Counted from the first letter of the stretch, positions 37,315 through 46,880 are shown. The stretch is DNA of 64,000 nucleotides from Bosea sp. NBC_00550 (GCF_026020075.1 NZ_CP102772.1:3136501-3200500); one strand, 5' to 3'. The notes: a model not told the origin generated them from the sequence alone. Numbers and translations are program-made.

Positions 37315-38315
37315 GCTGCGAGGCTCCTCTCGGCCTGTTTCTGGCCGTCCTTGGCCTTGCGATATTCGGTATAGGCGGCGAGCAGCATGTCCTCATCGCG
37401 ATGTTGCGGCCGCCAACCGAGCTCGCGCTTGGCCTTGGAGGTATCGAGGATGCAGATCTCGTCGGCGATCTTGTATTGCTCGGGGTCCATGATCGGCAGG
37501 TTGACGGCGTCGAGCGCATCGAGCGTCAGCTTCACCAGCGAGGCCGGCGTCGGCAGCAGGATCGATTTCGAGCCCGCATGCCTGATCAGGTCGCCGAGCA
37601 GCTTCTTCACCGGCGGCGGATCGTCGGAGCCGAGGTTGTAGGCCTCGTTCGGGAAGCCGGCCTTCCAGGCCGCCACGCAGGCGCTGGCGCAGTCGAAGAC
37701 CGAGATGAACTGGTAGGGGTTGTTGCCCCCGCCGATCATCGGCACCGGCAGGTTCATGTCGATCAGCTTGAACAGCTTGATCAGGATGCCGAGCCGGCCC
37801 GGCCCGATGATCAGCCGCGGCCGGAAGATCGGAATGCGGAAACCCTTCGCCCGGTAGTCATCGGCGAGGCGCTCGGTCGCCAGCTTGCTCTCGCCATATT
37901 CGCCGAGCGGCTTGGCCGGATGCGTCTCGTCCTGCGGCACCCGCACCGAATGGCCATAGATCATGTCGGTGGTGAAATGGACGAGGCGGTCGGCGCCGTT
38001 CTTCTCCATCCAGCTCAGGATGTTCTGGGTGCCGTGATAGTTCACCGGCCAGAAGAAGTCGTGGCGTTCCGCGCGCGTCACGATCGGGGACAGCATCTTG
38101 GCCGAGAGGTTGTAGACCACGTCCGCCGGCGAGAGCGGAATGCTCTCGACGCTTTCCGCCCGGGTGACGTCGATCTTCAGGAACGGCACGGTGGCGTAAT
38201 GCGGGTGATCGCTCTTCTGGATGTCCGCGACCAGCACCTCCTCGCCCATGGCGGTCAGGTCTGCCGCCAGATGCGAGCCGACGAAGCCGTCGCCGCCGAT
38301 GATGATGTGCTTCAT
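37311..38315 (-). CDS. Extended SDR: NAD-dependent sugar epimerase/dehydratase
   Basis: A 334-residue nucleotide-sugar-type SDR. The NAD site is IIIGGDGFVGSHLA, the catalytic Tyr-Lys pair is YGESK, and an active Thr lies in HFTTDMIYG. FRPRLIIGPGRLG and ISVFDCASACVAAW are typical of the substrate-binding half. The exact sugar cannot be read. Genes on both sides (SMR flippase upstream, aminotransferase downstream) suggest that it oxidises or epimerises a sugar, nucleotide- or lipid-linked, that is later aminated. Confidence 0.88.
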   Translation of the reverse strand: MKHIIIGGDGFVGSHLAADLTAMGEEVLVADIQKSDHPHYATVPFLKIDVTRAESVESIPLSPADVVYNLSAKMLSPIVTRAERHDFFWPVNYHGTQNILSWMEKNGADRLVHFTTDMIYGHSVRVPQDETHPAKPLGEYGESKLATERLADDYRAKGFRIPIFRPRLIIGPGRLGILIKLFKLIDMNLPVPMIGGGNNPYQFISVFDCASACVAAWKAGFPNEAYNLGSDDPPPVKKLLGDLIRHAGSKSILLPTPASLVKLTLDALDAVNLPIMDPEQYKIADEICILDTSKAKRELGWRPQHRDEDMLLAAYTEYRKAKDGQKQAERSLAA

Positions 38316-38319
38316 CGTC

Positions 38320-38445
38320 TCATCCCCTCGGAGCGACCGGCAGGCGCGGGCGCCAGTTGCGCACGGGCACGGGGATCGGCTGCGGCACGGCCGGCGGCTC
38401 GAACAGGGCGCCGAGGCGCAGGAACAGGCGAACGATCAGGTCCAT
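38320..38445 (-). CDS. Small 41-residue protein in the flippase/SDR operon
   Basis: The reading frame begins MDLIVRLFLRLGALFEPP and ends with a Pro/Arg-rich tail (VRNWRPRLPVAPRG). GAGGA stands 6-7 bases before its ATG. It starts 7 bases after the flippase stop and ends 4 bases before the SDR start, a spacing that only makes sense if it is translated. The amphipathic N-terminal helix could lie on the membrane. I do not recognise a family. Confidence 0.5.
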   Translation of the reverse strand: MDLIVRLFLRLGALFEPPAVPQPIPVPVRNWRPRLPVAPRG

Positions 38446-38452
38446 GATATCC

Positions 38453-38821
38453 TCAGCTTTGTGCGATGAAGATGGTGCCGAGCACGATGAAGCCGATGCC
38501 GGCGATGCGCATGGCGCCCAGATCCTCGTGGAATACGAAGTAGGCGTAGGCCGCGACCACGACATAAGCGAGGCTCAGGAACGGGTAGGCGTAGCTGATC
38601 TGCACCTTCGACAGCACGATCAGATGCGAGGCCATGCTGATGACGAAGGTGCATAGACCAGCCAAGACGAAGGGGTTGAAGACGACACGGAAGACCGTGC
38701 CGATCAGGCCGTCGCCGGCGACATCGAGCGAGCCGACCCCGCTCATGCCGCGCTTCAGCATGAGCTGCGCGGCGGCATTGGTCAGCACCGTGAACAGGAT
38801 CAGGGGAAGATAGGTGTTCAT
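38453..38821 (-). CDS. SMR/EamA-type small membrane transporter (ArnE/ArnF-like)
   Basis: A 122-residue protein with four membrane helices: YLPLILFTVLTNAAAQLML, PFVLAGLCTFVISMASHLI, YAYPFLSLAYVVVAAYAYF and IAGIGFIVLGTIFIA. The QLMLKRG ending of helix 1 and the PFLSLAYV motif are those of the SMR fold used by ArnE/ArnF, which flip undecaprenyl-phosphate-aminoarabinose. A flippase for a lipid-linked sugar fits the operon. No strong ribosome site is seen before the ATG at 38821. Confidence 0.82.
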   Translation of the reverse strand: MNTYLPLILFTVLTNAAAQLMLKRGMSGVGSLDVAGDGLIGTVFRVVFNPFVLAGLCTFVISMASHLIVLSKVQISYAYPFLSLAYVVVAAYAYFVFHEDLGAMRIAGIGFIVLGTIFIAQS

Positions 38822-39026
38822 CGTGGTGCTGGCCGGCTCCGCATGGCTGTGTCGCCCATGGGAATGCAGCGGAAAATACTTCAAATGCCTTAGGGACCTG
38901 GACCGACTTGATCGTAGCGTTAAGGGGAAGCTGCTGCGATCATCGGAATTCGCCATTGATCAGATCGCTGACGCCATCTGACATCGGACGGAATAACCTT
39001 GCCGGCTCCCGGATCGGAGATCGGCC

Positions 39027-39677
39027 ATGCCTCTTCCCAACCGCGTCAGGCCCGACGGGACGCTCTTCGCCGATCCGGCGCGCGGCCTGTTCTTCGGCAA
39101 TCGCGGCGGCCGCTTCCACGATCCCGCACGGCAGGAGGTGCCCTCGCGCCTGCAGGCGACGCATCACTGGCTCTGCTGCGTGCTCTCCTTCAAGGACCGC
39201 CAGCGCCGGGTCTGGGGCCGCGGCTACACCGAGCTGTTCTTCTGCGACGAGGTGACGGCGTTCGCCGCCGGCCACCGCCCCTGCATGGAATGCCGCCGCC
39301 GCGACGCGCTCGCCTATCGCGATGCGCTCGTGAAGGGGCTGGGGCTCACGGAGACCCCGCTCTTCCCCGAAATGGATCGCATCCTCGATGCCGACCGCCG
39401 GATCGGCCGGACGAAGCGCACGCATCGGCTGGCCACCGAGCAACTGCCCGACGGCGCGATGCTGCTTTCCGACGATGGCAAGTCGTTTCTGGCGCTGCGC
39501 GGAACCTCGGCCCTGCACTGGTCGCCGGCCGGCTATGTCGCGCGGGGCGACCGGCCGCAGGGGATGGCGACCGTCCTGACCCCGCCCGCCACGCTGGCGG
39601 CGTTGACGCAGGGCTATCGCCCTGTCTGGCACCCGAGCGCGGAGGCTCTGCTGACTTTGGGGCCCACCGGCACCTAG
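39027..39677 (+). CDS. Conserved protein of unknown function with an Ada-like Cys motif
   Basis: A 216-residue cytosolic protein behind GGAGAT. The middle has FFCDEVTAFAAGHRPCMECRR, where Cys and GxRPCxxCR resemble the zinc-binding knot of the Ada N-terminal domain, though only part of it is visible. Other parts, such as HHWLCCVLSFKDRQRRVW and LRGTSALHWSPAGYV, read like a conserved protein of this order. I cannot assign a function. It is followed by a 24-codon membrane peptide gene. Confidence 0.7.
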   Translation: MPLPNRVRPDGTLFADPARGLFFGNRGGRFHDPARQEVPSRLQATHHWLCCVLSFKDRQRRVWGRGYTELFFCDEVTAFAAGHRPCMECRRRDALAYRDALVKGLGLTETPLFPEMDRILDADRRIGRTKRTHRLATEQLPDGAMLLSDDGKSFLALRGTSALHWSPAGYVARGDRPQGMATVLTPPATLAALTQGYRPVWHPSAEALLTLGPTGT

Positions 39678-39736
39678 GAACTTTCGCCCACTGCCGAGCG
39701 TTGCCGCAGCATCATCGTTCCAACGAGGGGCTGCAA

Positions 39737-39811
39737 ATGCGTTCCATTGTCCTGTGGCTTGTAGGTGTTCCGATCCCGATCATCATCCTGCTATGGTTCT
39801 TCATGAAATAG
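39737..39811 (+). CDS. 24-residue membrane peptide
   Basis: The frame reads MRSIVLWLVGVPIPIIILLW and ends FFMK, a single hydrophobic helix with a Pro-rich kink. GAGGGG lies 7 bases before the ATG, and a strong terminator follows 22 bases after the stop. The arrangement of ribosome site, peptide and terminator supports a real gene. Similar peptides appear in other proteobacteria as I recall, without known role. Confidence 0.7.
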   Translation: MRSIVLWLVGVPIPIIILLWFFMK

Positions 39812-39833
39812 GGCCTTGCCCCGTTCATGGATC

Positions 39834-39865
39834 AAGGCCGGGCTCCTGCCCGGCCTTCTTCTTTT
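39834..39865 (+). terminator. Rho-independent terminator after the membrane peptide
   Basis: AAGGCCGGGC and GCCCGGCCTT form a perfect 10-bp stem with loop TCCT, followed by CTTCTTTT. Confidence 0.85.
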
Positions 39866-39899
39866 GGAACGCAGTACCGCCACCGGCTGACAGGCCATC

Positions 39900-40897
<998 letters not shown>

Positions 40898-40901
<4 letters not shown>

Positions 40902-41674
40902 GCGCCGCGAGCTTCAATCCGCGCGCCATCGCCGCGATCTACCGCTTCGAGATGGCGCGCACCTGGCGCACGCCATTGCAGAGCATCGTCTCGCCCGTGC
41001 TCTCGACCTCGCTCTATTTCATCGTCTTCGGCGGTGCGATCGGCTCGCGCATGCAGTCGATCGAGGGCGTGCCCTACGGCGCCTTCATCGTGCCGGGCCT
41101 GATCATGCTCTCGCTGCTGACGCAGAGCATCGCCAACGCCTCCTTCGCGATCTACTTCCCGAAGTTCACCGGCACGATCTACGAACTTCTCTCGGCGCCG
41201 GTCGCCTGGTGGGAGGCTGTGATCGGCTATGTCGGCGCCGCCGCGACGAAATCGATCCTGCTCGGCCTCATCATCCTGGCCACCGCGACCTTCTTCGTGC
41301 CGCTCCGGATCGAGCACCCCTTCATGATGCTGCTCTTCCTGGTGCTGACGGCGACGACCTTCAGCCTGTTCGGCTTCATCATCGGCATCTGGGCCGATGG
41401 CTTCGAGAAGCTGCAGGTCATCCCGCTGCTGATCGTCACGCCCCTCGCCTTCCTCGGCGGCTCCTTCTATTCGATCAGCATGCTGCCGCCCTTCTGGCGG
41501 ACGGTGACGCTGTTCAACCCGGTCGTCTATCTGATCAGCGGCTTCCGCTGGAGCTTCTTCGGGCTCGCCGATGTCAGCCTCGGCGTCAGCCTGGGCATGA
41601 CCGTGCTGTTCCTGGTCGCATGCATCGCCGCCGTCGGCTGGATCTTCAAGACGGGCTACCGGCTCAAGAACTGA
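40898..41674 (+). CDS. ABC-2 type exporter permease (YadH-like)
   Basis: A 258-residue membrane protein with six helices and the ABC-2 pattern ([59 protein letters not shown]). It is coupled to the ATPase gene by ATGA, so the two make one exporter. Such pairs export lipids, drugs or polysaccharides; nothing in the neighbourhood fixes the substrate. Confidence 0.92.
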
Positions 41675-41722
41675 CCACGCATCGCCGTTGACTTCCGCGT
41701 CGCATCCGTCTTGAAGCGGGCC

Positions 41723-43345
41723 ATGACCGATCTTTCGACCATCGAGGCGGCTGCAGCCAACGCTGCACCTCACGCGCGCCGGCGCACCTTCGCCATCATC
41801 TCGCACCCGGACGCGGGCAAGACGACGCTGACCGAGAAGCTGCTCTATTTTGGCGGCGCCATTCAGCTCGCCGGCGAGGTGCGCGCCAAGCAGGGCCGCC
41901 GCCAGACCTCCTCGGACTGGATGAAGATCGAGCGCCAGCGCGGCATCTCGGTCGTCACCTCGGTGATGACCTTCGAATATGGCGGCCACGTCTTCAACCT
42001 GCTGGACACGCCAGGCCACGAGGACTTCTCGGAAGACACCTACCGCACGCTGACCGCCGTCGATTCCGCTGTGATGGTCATCGACGCCGCCAAGGGCATC
42101 GAGGACCGCACCAAGAAGCTCTTCGAGGTCTGCCGCCTCAGAGACATCCCGATCGTCACCTTCATCAACAAGGTCGACCGCGAGACGCGCGACCCCTTCG
42201 ACCTGATCAACGAGATCGAGACCACGCTGGCGCTCGACGTCGCGCCGATGACCTGGCCGGTCGGGCGCGGACGCGAATTCGTCGGCACCTACGATCTCAA
42301 GGCCAACACCTTCCGCCGCAACCAGAAGGGCGACGAGCGCGCCGAGGATCAGCGCGTCTCCGGCTGGGACGATCCGCTCTTCGACGAGCTGCTGCCGCAC
42401 GGCGCCGCCGAGACCTGGCGCGAGGAGGTCTTCCTTGCCGCCGAGGGCCTGAAGCCATTCGATCTCCAGGCCTTCCGCGAGGGCCACCTGACCCCGCTCT
42501 ATTTCGGCGCCGCGCTGCGCGACTACGGCGTGCGCGACCTGATCGATGCGCTCGGCGCCTATGCCCCGAGCCCGCGCGCGCAGATGGCCGACAAGCGCCC
42601 GGTCGAGGCCGGCGAGCCGAAGATGACCGGCTTCGTCTTCAAGATCCAGGCGAACATGGATCCGAACCACCGCGACCGCATCGCCTTCATGCGCGTGTGT
42701 TCGGGCAAGCTGACCCGCGGCATGAAGGCGAAGCTGGTGCGGACGGCCAAGCCGATGCCGCTCAACGCGCCGCAGTTCTTCTTCGCCCGCGACCGCTCGA
42801 TCGCCGAGGAGGCCTTCGCCGGCGACATCGTCGGCCTGCCCAACCATGGCACCCTGCGCATCGGCGACACGCTGACCGAGGGCGAGGACATCGTCTTCAA
42901 GGGCGTGCCGAGCTTCGCGCCGGAAATCCTGCGCCGCGTCAAGCTCAAGGACGCGATGAAGGCCAAGAAGCTGCGCGAGGCGCTGCAGCAGATGGCCGAG
43001 GAAGGCGTCGTCCAGCTCTTCCTGCCGCATGACGGCGCACCGGCCATCGTCGGCGTCGTCGGCGCGCTCCAGCTCGACGTGCTCAAGGAACGGATGGACG
43101 CCGAGTATTCGCTCCCCGTCGATTTCGAGCCCTGCCAGTTCTCGATCGCGCGCTGGGTCTCCTCGGACGACAAGGCGGCGTTGGCGAAATTCGTCGGCCT
43201 GAAGCCATCCTCGATGGCCGACGATCTCGATGGCGATCCCGTCTTCATGGCATCCAGCCAGTTCACGCTGAAATACGATGCGGAGCGAGCTCCGGACGTC
43301 ACCTTCTCCGACGTGAAGGACTACCAGAAAGTGACGAAGGGCTAG
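41723..43345 (+). CDS. prfC: Peptide chain release factor 3
   Basis: A GTPase of 540 residues that recycles RF1 and RF2 from the ribosome. G motifs are SHPDAGKTTL, DTPGHEDF and FINKVDRE; the switch region shows QRGISVVTSVMTF, diagnostic for RF3. Domain II has GDIVGLPNHGTLRIGDTLTEG and domain III ALQLDVLKERMDAEY. A TTG four codons earlier is also possible. A palindromic repeat follows the stop. Confidence 0.96.
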   Translation: MTDLSTIEAAAANAAPHARRRTFAIISHPDAGKTTLTEKLLYFGGAIQLAGEVRAKQGRRQTSSDWMKIERQRGISVVTSVMTFEYGGHVFNLLDTPGHEDFSEDTYRTLTAVDSAVMVIDAAKGIEDRTKKLFEVCRLRDIPIVTFINKVDRETRDPFDLINEIETTLALDVAPMTWPVGRGREFVGTYDLKANTFRRNQKGDERAEDQRVSGWDDPLFDELLPHGAAETWREEVFLAAEGLKPFDLQAFREGHLTPLYFGAALRDYGVRDLIDALGAYAPSPRAQMADKRPVEAGEPKMTGFVFKIQANMDPNHRDRIAFMRVCSGKLTRGMKAKLVRTAKPMPLNAPQFFFARDRSIAEEAFAGDIVGLPNHGTLRIGDTLTEGEDIVFKGVPSFAPEILRRVKLKDAMKAKKLREALQQMAEEGVVQLFLPHDGAPAIVGVVGALQLDVLKERMDAEYSLPVDFEPCQFSIARWVSSDDKAALAKFVGLKPSSMADDLDGDPVFMASSQFTLKYDAERAPDVTFSDVKDYQKVTKG

Positions 43346-43374
43346 AGCATGCTGCGTTTGCCCGGAGCCATCGC

Positions 43375-43400
43375 GTCATCCCGGGCTTGACCGGGATGAC
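43375..43400. repeat. Palindromic repeat after prfC
   Basis: GTCATCCCGG and CCGGGATGAC are perfect inverse copies around GCTTGA. It shares its GTCAT...ATGAC ends with the repeats at 30098, 56473 and 58835 and is probably one half of the same element type. It can serve as a terminator for prfC. Confidence 0.65.
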
Positions 43401-43471
43401 GGTGCGTTCCCGTGAAAAATCAGCCGCGCTGGCCTTCCCTTCTCCCTTCGGAGGAGGGACGGACCTCCCGC

Positions 43472-44776
43472 TCAACCCGCCCGATTGCCTGACACCACCG
43501 CCAGCGCCGCGATGAACCTGTCGAGGTCTGCTTCCATGATGTAGGGCGCTGGCGAGATGCGGATGGTGTTGCCCTTGGCGACACCGCCGCGACGCACCGT
43601 CATCACCTTGTGCTGGTCACGCAGCGCCGCGACGATCGCGTTGGTGTCCGCCGCCGAGCGCTTGCCGGCCAGCGCGAAAGAGGTGATGCCGGCGACCATG
43701 CCCGGATCGTCGGGGGTCTGGATCTCGACGCCCTTCAGCTCGCGCGCCCTGGCGACCCAGTAATTGCGCAGGTGGCGGTAGCGCGCCTCCTTGGCCTGAG
43801 GCCCGATTTCCCGATGCAGGGCGAGCGCGGCCGGGACGGCAAGCTGCGCCGCGAAATTCGGCGTGCCGGTATGCAGGCGCGAACGAATGTCGTCGGCCTT
43901 GAAATCCTCGTCGGCCATGTAGCTGTCGATGTCGGCGAGGCGGTCCCGGGCGATGTAGATCATGCCGACGCCGAGCGGTGCGCCGATCCATTTGTGCAGG
44001 TTGAAGCCGATGAAATCGACGCCGAGATCCTTGGCCCTGAAGTCGACCTGGCCCCAGCTATGGGCGGCGTCGAGGATGACATCGGCACCGCGCGCCCGGG
44101 CCATGGCCGCGATCTCCTTCACCGGCATCATCAGCCCGGTGCGGTGGCTGATATGGGTCAGCAGAAGGAGCTTGGTCTTGGGATTCGCCTTCAGCGCGGC
44201 GTCATAGGCGTCGAGCACGGCCTGACGCGTCGCAGGTTCGGGAATGTCGAACTTGGCGACCTCGACACCGCGCCGGTCCTTGAGCCAGTTCATCGCGTAC
44301 TGCATCGAATCATAGTCGAGATCGGCATAGAGCACGGTGTCGCCGGCCTTCAGCTTGTTGTAGCCGGAGATCAGGGCCTGCAGCGCCTCGGTCGCGCCCC
44401 GCGACAGCGCGATCTCCTCGCGGGCGACGCCTAGAAATTCCGCGAGCGGCGTGCGGACGTCGTCGAGATCCTTGCCGATCTTCGTCCGGGCATAGACCGT
44501 GTTCTCGAAATTCACGAAATCGGTCAGGCGCTTGTATTCCGCCTTCACCGGCTCGGCCATTATGCCCCAATAGCCGTTCTCGAGGTTCACCATCTCCGGC
44601 GTGACGCCGTAGAGGCCGCGCACGGCCTGCCAGTAATTCGTATCGGCTCCGAGGTTCGACGTCGGCAGCGCCGGCAACGAACGCGCGAGAACCGGCGCCG
44701 CATGAGCCGCCAGCGCAACGGTCCCCAACCCAAGCAACAGCGCACGGCGGCTGGTCTGCGGGAACGGGTTCGACAT
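43472..44776 (-). CDS. Tat-exported class V PLP enzyme (isopenicillin-N-epimerase/cysteine-desulfurase-like)
   Basis: The N-terminus carries a twin-arginine signal (TSRRALLLGLGTVALAAHAA). A class V fold follows: LSRGATEALQALISGYN, VILDAAHSWGQVDF with the PLP Asp and His, and the Schiff-base lysine in FNLHKWIGAP. GNTIRISPAPYI is near the C-terminus. It resembles CefD and kynureninase-like enzymes more than NifS; the reaction is unknown. Export with bound PLP via Tat is unusual. The Lrp gene upstream is on the same strand with a 95-base gap and may control it. Confidence 0.85.
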   Translation of the reverse strand: MSNPFPQTSRRALLLGLGTVALAAHAAPVLARSLPALPTSNLGADTNYWQAVRGLYGVTPEMVNLENGYWGIMAEPVKAEYKRLTDFVNFENTVYARTKIGKDLDDVRTPLAEFLGVAREEIALSRGATEALQALISGYNKLKAGDTVLYADLDYDSMQYAMNWLKDRRGVEVAKFDIPEPATRQAVLDAYDAALKANPKTKLLLLTHISHRTGLMMPVKEIAAMARARGADVILDAAHSWGQVDFRAKDLGVDFIGFNLHKWIGAPLGVGMIYIARDRLADIDSYMADEDFKADDIRSRLHTGTPNFAAQLAVPAALALHREIGPQAKEARYRHLRNYWVARARELKGVEIQTPDDPGMVAGITSFALAGKRSAADTNAIVAALRDQHKVMTVRRGGVAKGNTIRISPAPYIMEADLDRFIAALAVVSGNRAG

Positions 44777-44871
44777 GCTCGTGATCTCCTGAGACGGCTT
44801 GCGCAGGGTTAGCGCCGGGCTGTCTCAGTCCTGTGACGGCCCGGCCCAACACCGGCCGGCCAGCCCGGCTC

Positions 44872-45351
44872 TCAGTTTCCCGACATCGCGAAGCCGAGCG
44901 GAATCGCGCTCGTCGACTTCAGCTCCTCCATGGCGAACATCGAGGTCACGTCGCTGAGGTCGATGCGGGAGATCAGCTTCTTGTAGAGCACGTCATAGGC
45001 CGCGATGTCGGCGACGCAGGCCTTGAGCAGATAGTCGATCTCGCCGCTCATCCGGTAGAAATCGACGATCTCCGGCAGGTCATGGACGGCTTGATGGAAG
45101 CGCTCCAGCCACTCCATCGAATGGCGCGCCGTCTTGACCGCGATGAAGACTGTGACGCCAGCCTTCAGTTTCTCCCGATCGAGCAACGCGACGCGCTTGC
45201 GGATATAGCCGGCCGCCTCGAGCTTCTGGACCCTTCGCCAGCACGGCGTCGCCGAGAGCCCGACAGCCTCGGCGAGCTCCGCCAACGGCAGGCTTGCATC
45301 CTCCTGCAGGCGCGCGAGGATACGCAGATCGAAGGCATCGAGTTTGGCCAT
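44872..45351 (-). CDS. Lrp/AsnC-family regulator between a PLP enzyme and cysteine dioxygenase
   Basis: A 159-residue regulator with helix-turn-helix DLRILARLQEDASLPLAELA / VGLSATPCWRRVQKLE and RAM domain (VDFYRMSGEIDYLLKACV). The gene diverges from cysteine dioxygenase and lies upstream of an exported class V PLP enzyme, so an amino-acid signal such as cysteine is plausible. An inverted repeat stands 11 bases before its start, suggesting autoregulation. Confidence 0.92.
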   Translation of the reverse strand: MAKLDAFDLRILARLQEDASLPLAELAEAVGLSATPCWRRVQKLEAAGYIRKRVALLDREKLKAGVTVFIAVKTARHSMEWLERFHQAVHDLPEIVDFYRMSGEIDYLLKACVADIAAYDVLYKKLISRIDLSDVTSMFAMEELKSTSAIPLGFAMSGN

Positions 45352-45361
45352 GGCACCTCGG

Positions 45362-45376
45362 TGAATTGCAGATTCA
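45362..45376. promoter_or_regulatory. Candidate Lrp operator
   Basis: TGAAT-TGCAG-ATTCA is a perfect inverted repeat at the edge of the AT-rich 187-base gap between the Lrp gene and cysteine dioxygenase. Further AT-rich pieces (AATAATTTTCC, GAAAATTCC) follow, as expected for Lrp, which binds several weak sites. Confidence 0.45.
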
Positions 45377-45538
45377 TATACCGGTCAGGGCGAACGGTGA
45401 GCAATAATTTTCCAAGTTCATGCGCAGAATGAGTATCTGGTTTCAATTATAGAAGAAAATTCCAAAGAGCTCGCAAACCGCTTTCCCAGGCAGCCGGTAT
45501 CATTCGCTCATCGGGTCTTTCGACGGGAGTGGACGGGA

Positions 45539-46060
45539 ATGCAGGGCTTTCTGAGCGAGGAGCGGCGCGGAGCCGTGCTGAGCAGCCTGCGGACCGACGA
45601 GGGCACGCTGTCGCGCGATTATCTCGCCGCCGCGCGGGAGGTTCTGCACGAGCTCGTCGCCATGCCGGATCTGGTCCGGCGCCTGCCGCTCGACCGCAAG
45701 CCCGGCGGCTACACGCGCAACCTGCTCGCTGGCAACGACGCCGTCAGCGTCTGGGCGATCGTCTGGGGCGAAGGCTCGGCCACCTCGATCCATGACCACC
45801 ACTGCTCGTGCTGCTTCGGCGTCGTCTCCGGCGCCGTCACCGAGACCTGGTACCGGGCGATCGAGGCGACGCGGGCCGTGCCGACCGAGGAACAGGCGCG
45901 CGGGGCCGGCTATGTCGCCTGCATGCTGCCCACCGGGCCGAACATCCATCGCATGCGCAATTTCGGGCCGGGTGAAGCGATTTCGATCCACATCTACGGC
46001 TATGATCACGAGGAGCACGCATCCTCGGTCGAGACCGAATACACCGCCATCGGCGGCTGA
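45539..46060 (+). CDS. Cysteine dioxygenase family protein
   Basis: A 173-residue cupin that oxidises cysteine to cysteine sulfinate with Fe(II). The iron ligands are in the cupin motifs: two His in ATSIHDHHCSCCFGVVSG and one in GPNIHRMRN. The TETWYRAIE strand also fits. It diverges from the Lrp gene. Thiol dioxygenases acting on 3-mercaptopropionate are a close alternative and cannot be excluded. Confidence 0.9.
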   Translation: MQGFLSEERRGAVLSSLRTDEGTLSRDYLAAAREVLHELVAMPDLVRRLPLDRKPGGYTRNLLAGNDAVSVWAIVWGEGSATSIHDHHCSCCFGVVSGAVTETWYRAIEATRAVPTEEQARGAGYVACMLPTGPNIHRMRNFGPGEAISIHIYGYDHEEHASSVETEYTAIGG

Positions 46061-46173
46061 CCCGGCATGCCCCGCCCGAGCGAGGGCTTCCCGTATCGCC
46101 GGGGATAGCGCCACATCCTTATCCCCGCCCTCTCGGCGACAGCGATGATGCCTTCCTTTCGGGAGGGTCATCC

Positions 46174-46764
46174 ATGTCGATGCGCGCCATCGGAGCCTTG
46201 ATCGGTGTCGGCGCTTCGCCCGACCCCGCTCTGGCCGTTACCAGAGAACGCCTGCTGCGGCTCGCGCCGTCTGCGAACATCGCGATCGTCGCCGGCATCG
46301 CCGCGCGCTTCGACGCGCTGGCTCGCGAATACGACGTCACGACAGTGCTGCGCATCTGCCATTTCCTGGCGCAGGCCGCTCACGAGACGGACGGCTTCCG
46401 CACCTTCCAGGAATATGGCGGCCCGTCCTATTTCGCCCGCTACGAGGGCCGGCGCGATCTCGGCAACATCCAAACTGGCGATGGCGCCCGCTATCACGGC
46501 CGCGGCATTTTCCAGCTCACGGGCCGGGCGAATTATCGCCGCTTCGGCCAAATCCTCGGCATCGACCTCGAAGCCGAGCCCGAACGCGCCAGGGAACCTG
46601 CGGTCGCACTGGCCGTCGCCTTCGCCTATTGGCGCGAACGCGGCATGGCGGCAGCCGCCGACGCGGACGATGTCGAGCGCGTGACGAAGCTCATCAATGG
46701 CGGTCGCAACGGGCTGGCGGAACGCGCACGCTACCTCGCGACGGCAAAGCGTATCTGGGTGTGA
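46174..46764 (+). CDS. Glycoside hydrolase family 19 (endolysin/chitinase-like) protein
   Basis: A 196-residue protein without signal peptide. The catalytic centre pattern is CHFLAQAAHETDGFRTFQEY with the Glu of HET, then GDGARYHGRGIFQLTGRANY, which lines the cleft. Short GH19 proteins of this kind are often phage endolysins that cut peptidoglycan. No other phage gene is near and codon use looks like that of its neighbours, so it is either a domesticated lysin or a relic. Confidence 0.85.
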   Translation: MSMRAIGALIGVGASPDPALAVTRERLLRLAPSANIAIVAGIAARFDALAREYDVTTVLRICHFLAQAAHETDGFRTFQEYGGPSYFARYEGRRDLGNIQTGDGARYHGRGIFQLTGRANYRRFGQILGIDLEAEPERAREPAVALAVAFAYWRERGMAAAADADDVERVTKLINGGRNGLAERARYLATAKRIWV

Positions 46765-46768
46765 CGGT

Positions 46769-46865
46769 GTCCTCATTTTCGGGCGGCGCGCAACGCCGGC
46801 CAGATAACCTCATGACCCGGAACCACTGGATGGCGAGATGGTCGGATCAAGCCCGACCATGACGG
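46769..46865. repeat. Dispersed palindromic repeat, diverged copy
   Basis: TTTTCGGGCGGCGCGCAACGC at the left and GAGATGGTCGG-ATCAAG-CCCGACCATGACGGC at the right follow the plan of the repeat at 19583 in the same orientation, with more changes. It lies between convergent genes. Confidence 0.55.
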
Positions 46866-46880
46866 CTGGCAGCCGCGCGT

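Noticed and set aside
46174..46764. Prophage remnant around the GH19 gene
   Set aside because: Neighbours are ordinary metabolic genes and no other phage function is recognisable.
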